Origin: Leeuwenhoekiella sp.
GTDB taxonomy: Bacteria; Bacteroidota; Bacteroidia; Flavobacteriales; Flavobacteriaceae
Reading direction: 5' to 3'
Length of the DNA stretch: 64,000 nucleotides
Assembly (NCBI GenBank): GCA_002708845.1
Contig: PAPI01000019.1
Location: forward strand, 1-64,000
The position numbers and the translations under genes are program-made. Below are positions 7,211 through 15,311 of this stretch, piece by piece. Every line of letters starts with the position of its first letter. The first letter of the stretch is position 1. The notes beneath the pieces were generated by a model. The model did no database searches. It saw nothing but the letters and a program-made list of their open reading frames with translations, and was not told where the DNA came from.

Positions 7211-7465
7211 ATGCCACATTATGCACAGGGAACTTCAGGATGGACAAAATTAAAAGGGTATCAGGCCTTATGGGATCCTAAAATTGATTTGGGTAAATTC
7301 TATTTTACCACCTTTCAGGGAAAACGAGAGGAAACTCCGTATATGACCGCAGAAAATTTCGCCAGGGTTATCGATATCCTTAGAAACGAAACACCGGTAT
7401 ATGGAAACGCCAGTACAGGATCTGTAACCACTCAAGCCGAAGATGTAGGTGAAGAAGAGAGTTAG
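7211..7465 (+). CDS. Hypothetical protein, 84 residues
   Basis: Not recognised. A soluble protein with a basic, aromatic first half (GTSGWTKLKGYQALWDPKIDLGKFYF) and an acidic end (EDVGEEES). ATG start at 7211, followed by a good terminator at 7514-7547, which supports it as a real transcription unit. The first half might form a small beta-fold; no motif assigns a role. Confidence 0.5.
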   Translation: MPHYAQGTSGWTKLKGYQALWDPKIDLGKFYFTTFQGKREETPYMTAENFARVIDILRNETPVYGNASTGSVTTQAEDVGEEES

Positions 7466-7513
7466 TAGCAAGAAATGCTCAGATTCGCTTTATCTGCCAA
7501 CCAGAACTTAAGC

Positions 7514-7547
7514 TAAGCCTACATTCAACGTGTAGGCTTATTTTTTT
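7514..7547 (+). terminator. Terminator after the 84-residue gene
   Basis: TAAGCCTACA pairs with TGTAGGCTTA around a 7-base loop and is followed by seven T residues, about 50 bases after the stop codon at 7465. Confidence 0.85.
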
Positions 7548-7574
7548 GGGTACTGTTCTTCGTTCTTGCGATGC

Positions 7575-7605
7575 CTGTCCCGACTCTATAGGAGAATTGC
7601 ATTAT
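7575..7605 (+). repeat. CCTGTCCC-type intergenic motif
   Basis: GCCTGTCCC..CTATAGG.GAATTG..T is shared with the middle of the cassette-end hairpin near 5389-5415 and in weaker form near 5791-5815. It lies upstream of the parDE pair. It may be the worn remnant of another cassette boundary. Confidence 0.4.
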
Positions 7606-7636
7606 ATGATTAAAATACACGTCTTACTGATGCAGG

Positions 7637-7658
7637 TTTGATGTATATTTACATCAAA
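7637..7658. promoter_or_regulatory. Perfect inverted repeat, likely ParD operator
   Basis: TTTGATGTA and TACATCAAA form a perfect 9-bp inverted repeat around TATT, ending 9 bases before the parD ATG. ParD-type ribbon-helix-helix antitoxins bind such palindromes to repress their own operon, so this is the probable autoregulatory operator; the link is inferred from position and symmetry. Confidence 0.65.
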
Positions 7659-7667
7659 ATCAATACT

Positions 7668-7901
7668 ATGGCACGTCAAAGTATTTCCTTTACAAAACCC
7701 AATGACGACTGGTTAAAAGAACAGGTTGAATCACAAGAATACACCAGTAAAAGTGAATTGATCAATGACCTTGTTAGGCAAGCCCGCAAACAACAAGCTG
7801 AGATAGACTGGATACGTACAAAACTCGAAGAAGCTGAACACAGCGGTTTTACAACCGATAGTAAACAGGATATTTTAGCTCAGGCTAAGTCTTCTCTTTA
7901 A
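7668..7901 (+). CDS. ParD-family antitoxin (ribbon-helix-helix)
   Basis: A 77-residue protein matching ParD/CC2985-type antitoxins: the N-terminal ribbon MARQSISFTKPNDDWLKEQV, then helix-turn-helix SKSELINDLVRQARK, then a toxin-binding tail. It would neutralise the ParE toxin and repress the operon. An upstream in-frame ATG at 7638 would begin inside the palindrome; the ATG at 7668 gives the normal family N-terminus and leaves the operator free. Its stop codon is one base before the ATG of the toxin gene, as expected for a co-translated toxin-antitoxin pair. Confidence 0.88.
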   Translation: MARQSISFTKPNDDWLKEQVESQEYTSKSELINDLVRQARKQQAEIDWIRTKLEEAEHSGFTTDSKQDILAQAKSSL

Positions 7902-7902
7902 G

Positions 7903-8187
7903 ATGAATTATAGACTTAGTAATACCGCTAAAGAAGATTTAATCCGTATTTATAGGTACGGCGTTTATAAATTTGGTCCTACTCAGGCCGAACAGTATTA
8001 TGACCGCTTTTTTGTATATTTTGATCGCATTAGTGAAAACCCATACGCTTTTGAAGCGGTAGAATCTATTAGAAAAGGATACAGACGTTGTGTTTGTGGA
8101 GTAGATACTATTTATTATAGAATTACTGAAAATACTGTTGAGATTATGACCATTGTAGGTCGTCAGAATATTCAAACAAAGATTTGA
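7903..8187 (+). CDS. ParE/RelE-superfamily toxin
   Basis: A 94-residue ParE-type toxin. Diagnostic stretches are YRLSNTAKEDLIRIYRYG at the start, QAEQYYDRFFVYFDRISENP, then YRRCVCGVDTIYYRITENTVEIMTIVGRQ, the standard last strands and the arginine near the C-terminus. ParE toxins poison DNA gyrase, while related RelE proteins cut mRNA; the ParD partner favours the first. ATG at 7903, one base after the antitoxin gene. Such pairs often stabilise mobile islands and integron arrays, which fits the surrounding region. Confidence 0.9.
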   Translation: MNYRLSNTAKEDLIRIYRYGVYKFGPTQAEQYYDRFFVYFDRISENPYAFEAVESIRKGYRRCVCGVDTIYYRITENTVEIMTIVGRQNIQTKI

Positions 8188-8215
8188 TAGGATTCCATAA
8201 GTTGCCGAATGTTTC

Positions 8216-8310
8216 AGTGCGCTACAATCGCGCAGGAGCAAAAACATGCTGGTAAAATATTTACTTTTGAAAAATAACCTGGGTTGCAACGCGATGCAAT
8301 CGTGTGAAAA
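8216..8310. repeat. Two GCG..ATCGCG palindromes before a small gene
   Basis: GTGCGCTACAATCGCGCAG (8217-8235) and ACGCGATGCAATCGTGTG (8289-8306) are short palindromes that resemble the CGCGATTGTATCGCG core after the AbiH-like and PD-(D/E)XK-like genes; the first matches it on the opposite strand. They lie in the 148-base gap between parE and the next gene. Confidence 0.4.
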
Positions 8311-8335
8311 AGCTATAAGATCATTGAAAAATAAA

Positions 8336-8614
8336 ATGCCTTCTATAACAAAATTTAGAAAGAGACTAATCCTATTTACACTTTTACAACCTATTTACTT
8401 TATAACTACACTGTACTTTGATCTTAGCACTCCGGTTCTGGATTTTTCTTTCGTAATTATAATGCTAAGTTTTTACGCCTACTATATCTATTTTATCTGG
8501 AGTATTGAGGCGATGAAGAAAACTGATAAAATTTTTGAAACCGTGGTCGCTTTAATATTTGGGGTTTTTGCAATGTGGGCCTGGGTTCAATTTAATAATT
8601 TAGAGCTTGATTAA
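8336..8614 (+). CDS. Small membrane protein, 92 residues
   Basis: Not recognised. Three hydrophobic segments are visible: LILFTLLQPIYFITTLYF, FSFVIIMLSFYAYYIYFIW and TVVALIFGVFAMWAWVQF, so it is an integral inner-membrane protein. I chose ATG 8336 (MPSITKFRKRL) because the longer reading frame from 8246 would translate through the palindromes at 8216-8310. It is the last + strand gene of the island; the next gene is on the other strand. Confidence 0.55.
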   Translation: MPSITKFRKRLILFTLLQPIYFITTLYFDLSTPVLDFSFVIIMLSFYAYYIYFIWSIEAMKKTDKIFETVVALIFGVFAMWAWVQFNNLELD

Positions 8615-8697
8615 TGCCTCGTTGATTCTGGCCTTGTACCATCCATATAATCGCGCAAAACAGAATACCTATAAGTGTTCTTATCCCAAATTAGCTT

Positions 8698-9141
8698 TTA
8701 CCCCCTAACCTGATATTTCGGGTCGTAATCAATCATCCACTCGATCCCGTATTTGTCGCGAAACATTCCAAAATAGGAACCCCAGAAGCTATCAGCGAGT
8801 GGCACCTCAACCTCCCCGCCTTCAGACAAACCATTATACAGATGGTCTGCTTCTTCTCTGCTGGCTGCACTAATTGAGATTTTACTTCGGTTTTCTTTGG
8901 TATTTAACGGTCCAAGGGCAGGATGAATATCACTGGCCATCAAAATATCATCTTTACCTATGGGTAACGCGATGTGCATAACGCGGTCGCCATCTTCCGC
9001 GCTAAACGGAAAATCGGGATTGGGAGGCATATCTTTAAAGCGCATCACCATTGCAAACTCCCCTCCAAAAACCGTTTTATAAAATTCGAATGCCTCTTCG
9101 GCATTTCCGTCAAAATGAATGTAAGGATTGATTGAAGCCAT
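8698..9141 (-). CDS. VOC-family protein, PhnB/glyoxalase-like
   Basis: A 147-residue vicinal-oxygen-chelate fold protein of the PhnB-like/3-demethylubiquinone-9 3-methyltransferase-like group. Typical stretches are INPYIHFDGNAEEAFEFYK at the start, FPFSAEDGDRVMHIALPI, and SFWGSYFGMFRDKYGIEW near the end. The family uses a beta-alpha-beta-beta-beta fold and often a metal; the substrate cannot be read from the sequence. The start MASINPYIHF at 9141 is preferred over an upstream ATG at 9174 because homologues begin there. It marks the right border of the accessory island. Confidence 0.88.
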   Translation of the reverse strand: MASINPYIHFDGNAEEAFEFYKTVFGGEFAMVMRFKDMPPNPDFPFSAEDGDRVMHIALPIGKDDILMASDIHPALGPLNTKENRSKISISAASREEADHLYNGLSEGGEVEVPLADSFWGSYFGMFRDKYGIEWMIDYDPKYQVRG

Positions 9142-9264
9142 ACTACTTAAGGAATTGGTTGATACTAAACTCAAAATCAGCGAATACCGCTACTCTAAAA
9201 TACTTAAGATTTTGATACGTCATCTCTTTTTTGAAGTGAAATAATCAGAACCTCTTAAAACAAT

Positions 9265-9286
9265 AAGCGACCCTTTCGGGTCGCTT
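9265..9286 (-). terminator. Terminator of the molybdenum hydroxylase genes
   Basis: AAGCGACCC pairs with GGGTCGCTT around TTTC. Read on the - strand it lies 25 bases after the stop of the large subunit and is followed by a T-rich stretch. Confidence 0.7.
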
Positions 9287-9311
9287 GTATAACAGTTTAA
9301 GAAATTGATAT

Positions 9312-11501
9312 TTAACCTAATATCTTCTCTTCCTGGTCTAAAATCATATACGGCTGGCGGTAATACCGCTTGCCGGTTGCTTTGTACATCGCATTGGCAA
9401 AAGCTCCGGCTACCGGAGGCAAACCGGGCTCACCCAAACCTGTTGGAGCAATACCGTTTTCTACAAAAAAGACTTCGATCTCCGCGGGAGCCTCGTTGTT
9501 TTTAATCAAGCGATAGCGGTTAAAGTTCTGCTGCATCGCCTTCCCTTTTTCGAAGGTAAGCTGACTGTACAGGGCGTGACCCAGACCATCCACAATTCCG
9601 CCTTCAATCTGGTTGAGTGCGCCTTCTTTATTGACCACAATTCCGCAGTCAACAGCTGCCCAAACCTTTTTGATTACGGGGTTTCCATCTTCATCTTTTA
9701 CCAAATCGATAACCTGAGCTACATAGGAGTTGTGGCAATAATAAGCCGAAACACCCCGGTAGACTCCGTCTATCTCGCTACCCCACTTGCTTTTTTCTTT
9801 TACGAGTTTAAGCACGCCGGCATAACGCTCGGCATCATAATCGTTACGCTCCCCTACCGGATTATCAATTGCTTTATTAAAAAGTTCTAATCTAAAATCT
9901 ATAGGATCTTTACCCGCAGCTTCGGCCACTTCGTCTAAAAAGGACTGTTCGGCACCCGCGGTAAAGTTAGAGCGCGGCGCACGCCATGCTCCGGTGGAAA
10001 TCGCAGTTTCTATACCGTAATTTTCGGCTTTGTAATTGGCTACCGTTCCTGCGGGATACCGGTTTTCAAAAATAGGACTCTCAGGAATTCCTGAGCCGCG
10101 CACTTCAAAAGCGGTCATGTTTTTATCGGCATCAAGTGCTGCGCGGTATTTCAGCATATACGACGGGCGATACGTACCCTGAGTCATATCGTCTTCACGA
10201 CTGTAAACCAGTTTTACCGGTTTTCCGGTTTTCTGCGAAATGGCTGCAGCTTCAAGACCAAAGTTTCCATACAAGCGACGGCCAAAACCACCACCCATAC
10301 GCGTCATATCTACATGGATGTTTTCCTCCGGAATATTTAAAAGCGCCGAAGCCGATTTCCTTAAGGATTCCGGGGTTTGAATGGGACCTACCAATTCCGC
10401 TTTATCGGCCTGTACATCGGCAAAAAAGTTCATCGGCTCCATCGTATTGTGCGCTAAAAACGAACCGTAATAGCTGGCCTCGACAATTTCATCTGCTTTC
10501 GCGAAAGCGTCATCAGGATCACCATCCTTACGTTTCACGTCTCCTTTTTCTGTGCTAAAAACCTGCTCCAGTTTCTCGCGATGTCCGGCAGTATCTTCCA
10601 GACTTGCCACGGTTTCCCAGGTTACCTCAACGGCCTTTTTAGCCTGCATCACCTGCCAGGTGCTGTCTCCCACAACCACAACAAGTTCGTTAAATGCATT
10701 CACATCAGACCACTGCGGTTTTTCGAGGCTTGTGTTTATGGTAAATACATCGTGAATGCCCGGCATAGCTTTAGCGGCCGTGGCATCAAATGATTTTAAT
10801 TTTTGACCAAAAGCCGGCGCGTGTATTGGCATCGCGATAAGCGCATCATCACGCATATAATCAAGCCCAAAAAGCGGCTTCCCGGTCACAATACCCATTC
10901 CGTCTACGTTTTTGACGGCGGTCCCTATCAGTTTAAAGTCGGCCGGATCTTTCAGTTTTACTTCTTCCGGCACCGGAATCATCAGCGCATCCTGAATCAA
11001 ATCCTGATAGGCCACAAATTGATTGGTAGGCAGGTGTTTCACCTGACCATCTTCGGTAATTAAATCTTCGATGGGTACATCCCATTTTTTGGCAGCGGCG
11101 GCTAAAAATAAGTGCCTTGCCGAAGCTCCTGCCATACGAAGACCATCCCAGCCGCGGCGAATAGACTGGCTACCACCGGCGATTTGACCCTGATACTTGT
11201 CGGTATTTAAAGGTGCCTGCTCTACGTGAACCTGATCCCAGGCTACATCGAGCTCTTCGGCTACAATAAGCGGCATAGAGGTTTTTACGTTCTGACCAAT
11301 TTCAGGGTTGGGCGAGAAAATAGTCACCGTCCCGTCTGTATTGATGCGTATGTATGCGTTGAGATCAAAAGCTTCTTCTGCAGGTTTATTATCCTGAGCC
11401 AGACCGCGCAGCCAGCTGAACTGCAACATCAGACCGGCACCACCAGCGGCCGAAACTTTTAGAAATGATCTGCGGTTGTGTTTGGTTTTAATAAATGCCA
11501 T
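9312..11501 (-). CDS. Molybdopterin-binding aldehyde/xanthine oxidoreductase large subunit (IorB-like)
   Basis: The 729-residue large subunit of a xanthine-oxidase-family molybdenum hydroxylase, of the isoquinoline 1-oxidoreductase beta-subunit type. It begins with a twin-arginine-like export signal (RRSFLKVSAAGGAGLML), so the complex probably works in the periplasm. Recognisable motifs include GGSQSIRRGWDGLRMAG, MGGGFGRRLYGNF, TGAWRAPRSN and, at the C-terminus, PTGLGEPGLPPVAGA, which carries the catalytic Glu region. The substrate may be an aldehyde or N-heterocycle but is not determined here. The partner 2Fe-2S subunit is encoded five bases upstream, so the two form an operon. No cytochrome c subunit or MoCo insertion chaperone is seen nearby. 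Confidence 0.93.
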   Translation of the reverse strand: MAFIKTKHNRRSFLKVSAAGGAGLMLQFSWLRGLAQDNKPAEEAFDLNAYIRINTDGTVTIFSPNPEIGQNVKTSMPLIVAEELDVAWDQVHVEQAPLNTDKYQGQIAGGSQSIRRGWDGLRMAGASARHLFLAAAAKKWDVPIEDLITEDGQVKHLPTNQFVAYQDLIQDALMIPVPEEVKLKDPADFKLIGTAVKNVDGMGIVTGKPLFGLDYMRDDALIAMPIHAPAFGQKLKSFDATAAKAMPGIHDVFTINTSLEKPQWSDVNAFNELVVVVGDSTWQVMQAKKAVEVTWETVASLEDTAGHREKLEQVFSTEKGDVKRKDGDPDDAFAKADEIVEASYYGSFLAHNTMEPMNFFADVQADKAELVGPIQTPESLRKSASALLNIPEENIHVDMTRMGGGFGRRLYGNFGLEAAAISQKTGKPVKLVYSREDDMTQGTYRPSYMLKYRAALDADKNMTAFEVRGSGIPESPIFENRYPAGTVANYKAENYGIETAISTGAWRAPRSNFTAGAEQSFLDEVAEAAGKDPIDFRLELFNKAIDNPVGERNDYDAERYAGVLKLVKEKSKWGSEIDGVYRGVSAYYCHNSYVAQVIDLVKDEDGNPVIKKVWAAVDCGIVVNKEGALNQIEGGIVDGLGHALYSQLTFEKGKAMQQNFNRYRLIKNNEAPAEIEVFFVENGIAPTGLGEPGLPPVAGAFANAMYKATGKRYYRQPYMILDQEEKILG

Positions 11502-11506
11502 AGTCC

Positions 11507-11971
11507 TTATTGTTTTTGCGCTGCCAGAGCGATTGCTTTGTTAATTCGTGTATAGGTACCGCAGCGGCACAGATTGCCATTCATCGCCGTCTTGATCTCA
11601 TCCTCGTTGGGATTTGGATTGCTCTTGAGCAATGCCGCAGCACTCATAATCTGCCCCGCCTGGCAATAGCCACACTGCGGCACATCAACCTCCAACCAGG
11701 CTTGTTGCACAGGGTGGTCTGCATTTTCAGAGAGTCCTTCAATGGTAGTGAGCTGCATGGAGCCTCCTGAAACCGCACTCACCGGCAAGGAACACGAGCG
11801 TACGGCACTTCCGTTTACGTGAATGGTGCAGGCGCCGCACTGGCCAATCCCACAGCCGTATTTGGTTCCTACCAGTTTTAAGTGATCGCGCAGCACCCAA
11901 AGAATGGGTGTGTCTGCAGCAACATCTACCTGATGCTCCTGATTGTTAATTGTTAAGGTGTACTGTGGCAT
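11507..11971 (-). CDS. 2Fe-2S subunit of molybdenum hydroxylase (IorA-like)
   Basis: The 154-residue small subunit with two [2Fe-2S] clusters. The plant-type ferredoxin cluster cysteines are in [17 protein letters not shown] plus the following RSCSLPV; the second, helical domain has [10 protein letters not shown] and [11 protein letters not shown]. It carries electrons away from the molybdenum site of the large subunit. There is no signal of its own, so it may be carried across the membrane with the Tat-targeted large subunit. It is the first gene of the pair. Confidence 0.95.
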   Translation of the reverse strand: MPQYTLTINNQEHQVDVAADTPILWVLRDHLKLVGTKYGCGIGQCGACTIHVNGSAVRSCSLPVSAVSGGSMQLTTIEGLSENADHPVQQAWLEVDVPQCGYCQAGQIMSAAALLKSNPNPNEDEIKTAMNGNLCRCGTYTRINKAIALAAQKQ

Positions 11972-12362
11972 AATACGCTGTTTTTATCGAGGTTTAAGTT
12001 TATCGTCAGAATGCTTGCTTTGTAATCAATGGTGGACTTATTTCATAGCAGAAAAAGCCCAAATTACAGTCCTTTTTTCTAAGGCTGCTCTAAGATACGG
12101 AATCTCTAGGCGTTTGTAAAGTGAAAAATTTCAGGTATGACCAAACGTTCTAAAAACCTACTGTTTTATTACAGCTTGCAGAATCTCATCGGGTGCGTCG
12201 AGCAGGTGATCTCAGTTTTAAAATTCTGAAAACTGCTGCTGGGCTTTTTCGGATATGAATGCGCCTGGAAATCAGAATCAGGACTGTGATTTATACAAAT
12301 CCATTTTGAATACTGTTAACTGGTTAGAAGTATTTAAAAATAAATCGCACCAAAATTCTCTA
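11972..12362. other. Gap of 391 bases without a gene
   Basis: It separates the molybdenum hydroxylase pair from the next hydrolase gene, both on the - strand. The part next to 11972 should hold the promoter of the pair, but I see no convincing TAnnTTTG box. No RNA gene or repeat was recognised. Confidence 0.5.
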
Positions 12363-13817
12363 TTAAATAGAATCCCCCTTAAAAACCCTGAACTCCAGCA
12401 GGCTTGATTTTGCAAAGTCTTGCAGATTAGCTTCGGGCTTCTTTTTAAGATGAAAGTCGAAAAACCTTGTAACCAGATCGGTTACAATTTCGATCCCTTC
12501 TTCAGCATCGATGCTTCCGGTGCCCGCCAGTGCCGGAACGGGAACCATAAACGGGATATCCATAAAATTAGGATGACCCGAATTCAACAATTTGGCCTCA
12601 TAAAAATAATCGGTGCTCTTTTTGTTATAGATGTGGGCGTTGAGATCTTCGTGCTCAGCCGGCCAGTCTGCCGAGATATACAGGAAAGGCTTTTGAAAAA
12701 CCGTGTCGATCTTGGTACCCCACTGTATTCCGTCGAGATTAGCTCCTGCTTTGATACGGCTGTCAAAAAGGCTAAGCCTTCCTGCCGCTCCCCCACCTAC
12801 CGAATGCCCAAAAACCCCAATCTGTTCCAGATTCAGTTTATTTTTTAAAAACCCGGTATTATTCCATTGTGGCAAGCGATCTAAAACGTCCTGCATATCC
12901 TTTACCCAGCGTTCCTGAATATCGCCTTCAAAATAATCCTGTACGGCATCACGTACAATCTTTTGGCGCTGATCAAAAGAAAGTGAATCACGAAAGGCTT
13001 CCTGAATGGGTGTTATGGTTTGCATCTGATCTGCCGCGATTTGCTGCTGCCAGGCATAATCAAAATAGACTTCGCTCCCGTCAGGAAAAGTAGTTCCCAG
13101 GCTTTCATAGGTGTGGTTCATATTGATCACGATATATCCGCGGCTGGCGATTTCGCTCAGCAAAGCGTAATAACCGGTGGCTTTAGAGCCGTAGCCGTGT
13201 GAAAAAATCAACACCGGAAAGCGGCCTTCAGCAAACGGCGCTTTAGGATGGGCATAGGTTTTTACGTAATCCAGATAATTGAGGGCTGAAGCAGGCAAAC
13301 CGTATTTGAGGGCAAAGGCATCGCGGCCGGCACCGGGAACATAGGTTTCCGAAGGGGTATCAACAGCCAAAGCCGGATACCAGACTTTAAGCATAAGTTC
13401 GCGTTTATCATCAGGATTTTCTGTAATTGGTTCCGGCCGGTTGGTTTTTAAATGAATGTCATTGGTGCCTACGGAGAAAGGTCCACGGGGTTCTGGCAGT
13501 TCAAAGACTGGTAAAACCAGAGGCAACAGCCAGGCCGGTACAAGCAGGATTAAAAATCCCAGACTGCGCGATACACTTAGAACAGAAAAACGAAAGGGAT
13601 TTTCAGCATTTGCAAACCTTATGCGTACCACCAAAATCAGAGTCAAAACATATGCCGGAATCAACTGCCAACGATAGCCTTCAATAACCAGTTGAAGAAG
13701 TATTAAAACAATCAGCCCGGCAATCAGGTAGTAGGAGTTGAATTTTCGGGCTAAAAATTTCCAGCAAAAAGGTAGGATTGTGATGCTTATAAGCAATACA
13801 AGTTCAAAAAAACGCAT
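12363..13817 (-). CDS. Membrane-anchored alpha/beta hydrolase, PAF-acetylhydrolase-like
   Basis: A 484-residue protein with two parts. The first 115 or so residues are hydrophobic and hold about four membrane segments (LVLLISITILPFCWKFLA, YLIAGLIVLILLQLVI, IPAYVLTLILVVRI, LGFLILLVPAWLLPLVLP). The rest is an alpha/beta hydrolase like platelet-activating-factor acetylhydrolase: oxyanion strand PVLIFSHGYGSKATGYYAL, nucleophile elbow GVFGHSVGGGAAG (Ser), and a late His in LNSGHPNFMD. The family cleaves short acyl groups from phospholipids or similar esters; the substrate here is unknown. It appears to be a single transcription unit. Confidence 0.85.
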   Translation of the reverse strand: MRFFELVLLISITILPFCWKFLARKFNSYYLIAGLIVLILLQLVIEGYRWQLIPAYVLTLILVVRIRFANAENPFRFSVLSVSRSLGFLILLVPAWLLPLVLPVFELPEPRGPFSVGTNDIHLKTNRPEPITENPDDKRELMLKVWYPALAVDTPSETYVPGAGRDAFALKYGLPASALNYLDYVKTYAHPKAPFAEGRFPVLIFSHGYGSKATGYYALLSEIASRGYIVINMNHTYESLGTTFPDGSEVYFDYAWQQQIAADQMQTITPIQEAFRDSLSFDQRQKIVRDAVQDYFEGDIQERWVKDMQDVLDRLPQWNNTGFLKNKLNLEQIGVFGHSVGGGAAGRLSLFDSRIKAGANLDGIQWGTKIDTVFQKPFLYISADWPAEHEDLNAHIYNKKSTDYFYEAKLLNSGHPNFMDIPFMVPVPALAGTGSIDAEEGIEIVTDLVTRFFDFHLKKKPEANLQDFAKSSLLEFRVFKGDSI

Positions 13818-13944
13818 AGCACTATTTTATAGGTTTGAATACCTTACAAAGGTATCAGGTAGATTTTGGCTATGCCATGTAGAATCCCGCGCTTATGCGG
13901 TTGTTCGTCGCGGAAAATTGTTTTAGTCTTTAGGATGGAACGGC

Positions 13945-14763
13945 TTATTCACTTCCTTCTAAGCTTTTCTGAAGTTCGGTTCTTAAGCCGTCATCTACTA
14001 AATCCTGCAACTTCCCTGTTTCAAACGTGTATTTTTTGATATCGGTAGGCTCGTTGTATTCCGTATAGCGACCATCCTGATTTTTATCTATTCCGAACTG
14101 TATAATTAAGTTTTTGGTGTTGTACAGAAAATCATATTTATATAAATCCATTCCGCTTTGCGAAATAGTTTTCAATTCTTTCTGTGCAAACGAATAAATA
14201 TACAAGGATGAAAGATCCTGTAGGTTTATGACCCCGTCTTTGTAGGTGTCTGAATTAGAAGCCTGAATCAGAATTAAAATATCATCTTCAAAATACTCGG
14301 TACGGATGTTATTAAAATTTATTCGCTTTTCAAATAGCTTATTGGTAGTCTGGGATTGTGCATCATAGAGTAGTAGATTATTGAATCTACCATAAAAATT
14401 GGCAGAGTATCGCTCGTCTTCATTTTCATAATCATCAGAAGAGCCTGACATTGCATTTAATAATCCTTTGTTAATATCTTCTTCTTCTTCCAAATTTTTA
14501 TAAGAAACCGGAATCATATAAATAAAATTCACGGTATCAACCAGTTTCGGGTTATTATAAGAGATTACCTGTTGCCTCTTCTTTTTACGCTGCAACTCTT
14601 CTATTTTCTCGTCAGATAATATGCCTGTTTCCTCGGGGTAGTTATTTCGTTGCATATCATTTATGGCATACACAAGAAACGAAAAGAGCGCAATTAATAG
14701 AAAAATCACGGCAACACTTCCCAGTATCGCTAACAAACGTTTGTTATAAGTTTCCAGTTTCAT
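13945..14763 (-). CDS. Hypothetical one-TM protein
   Basis: A 272-residue protein with one membrane helix close to the N-terminus (AILGSVAVIFLLIALFSFLVYAI), followed by a large hydrophilic part that should face the periplasm. The mature region is rich in Asp, Glu, Asn and Tyr and contains a DKNQDGRYTEYNEP loop resembling a calcium-binding DxNxDG motif. No family is recognised. It is 45 bases after the RDD gene and 74 further bases separate that gene from the CHAT protease gene, so the three probably form one operon. Confidence 0.65.
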   Translation of the reverse strand: MKLETYNKRLLAILGSVAVIFLLIALFSFLVYAINDMQRNNYPEETGILSDEKIEELQRKKKRQQVISYNNPKLVDTVNFIYMIPVSYKNLEEEEDINKGLLNAMSGSSDDYENEDERYSANFYGRFNNLLLYDAQSQTTNKLFEKRINFNNIRTEYFEDDILILIQASNSDTYKDGVINLQDLSSLYIYSFAQKELKTISQSGMDLYKYDFLYNTKNLIIQFGIDKNQDGRYTEYNEPTDIKKYTFETGKLQDLVDDGLRTELQKSLEGSE

Positions 14764-14797
14764 ACTACTACTATTACAATTAAGATTGATCTAAGTC

Positions 14798-14845
14798 TTT
14801 TGCCCTAACTACGATTGTTTTGCCCTAACTATGATTGTTTTGCCC
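14798..14845. repeat. Tandem 20-base duplication at the RDD gene 3' end
   Basis: TTTTGCCCTAACTACGATTG (14798-14817) and TTTTGCCCTAACTATGATTG (14818-14837) differ at one base, and a partial third unit follows. The duplication is not a multiple of three. Removing one unit lets the RDD frame run on to end RAKDLDQS, stopping at about 14780. Confidence 0.9.
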
Positions 14846-15237
14846 CATAAATCTCCAAGCCTCTGGCGCCTGGCAGTATTTTTTATGGTTATGATCCCAA
14901 CAATCCCAAAAAAGCTCATATCAATTACATCGCAAAAATGTCTTTTGAAGGATTCGCCAAAAGTAAGTTTACGATTTCTTCCATTTTGCAGGGTGGCTCT
15001 TAAGCCAGCTATCGTATTTCCCACAGTTGCTCCCAACCAAATCTCTACACCAATAGTCATCAAAAACCAGAATAGCACCGGTACTAGAGCAGGCAAGCCC
15101 TCAATTGAGTAGTTGGCATCTTTACCAGGGGTACCAAACACAAATAAATACGTCCAAAAAAAAGCATAGATCAAAGCATAGTCGATAAGTCCGGCAAGAA
15201 TGCGATATCTTATATTAGATTTTGGGGGTATTTCCAT
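14809..15237 (-). CDS. RDD-family membrane protein
   Basis: A 142-residue RDD protein with membrane segments at LAGLIDYALIYAFFWTYLFVF, ALVPVLFWFLMTIGVEIWLG and, less clearly, IDMSFFGIVGIITI. The conserved Arg and Asp pair is at the start (RYRILAGLIDYA), with a GNTIAGLRATL stretch in the middle. Some RDD proteins act in Na+/H+ exchange, but most have no known activity. The C-terminus (GKTIIVRAKQS) has been rewritten by the 20-base tandem duplication. It lies in the middle of a likely operon with a CHAT protease and a one-TM protein. Confidence 0.85.
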   Translation of the reverse strand: MEIPPKSNIRYRILAGLIDYALIYAFFWTYLFVFGTPGKDANYSIEGLPALVPVLFWFLMTIGVEIWLGATVGNTIAGLRATLQNGRNRKLTFGESFKRHFCDVIDMSFFGIVGIITIKNTARRQRLGDLWGKTIIVRAKQS

Positions 15238-15311
15238 TGTTGTGCCAATTCAAAACTAAAGGCAAAATATTCTTTATTCTTTGTTTTGAATTATGGAATT
15301 CCATAAAATGT

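Noticed and set aside
8246-8335. Upstream extension of the 92-residue membrane protein
   Set aside because: The extension reads through two palindromes and adds no plausible signal; the ATG at 8336 gives a normal basic N-terminus.
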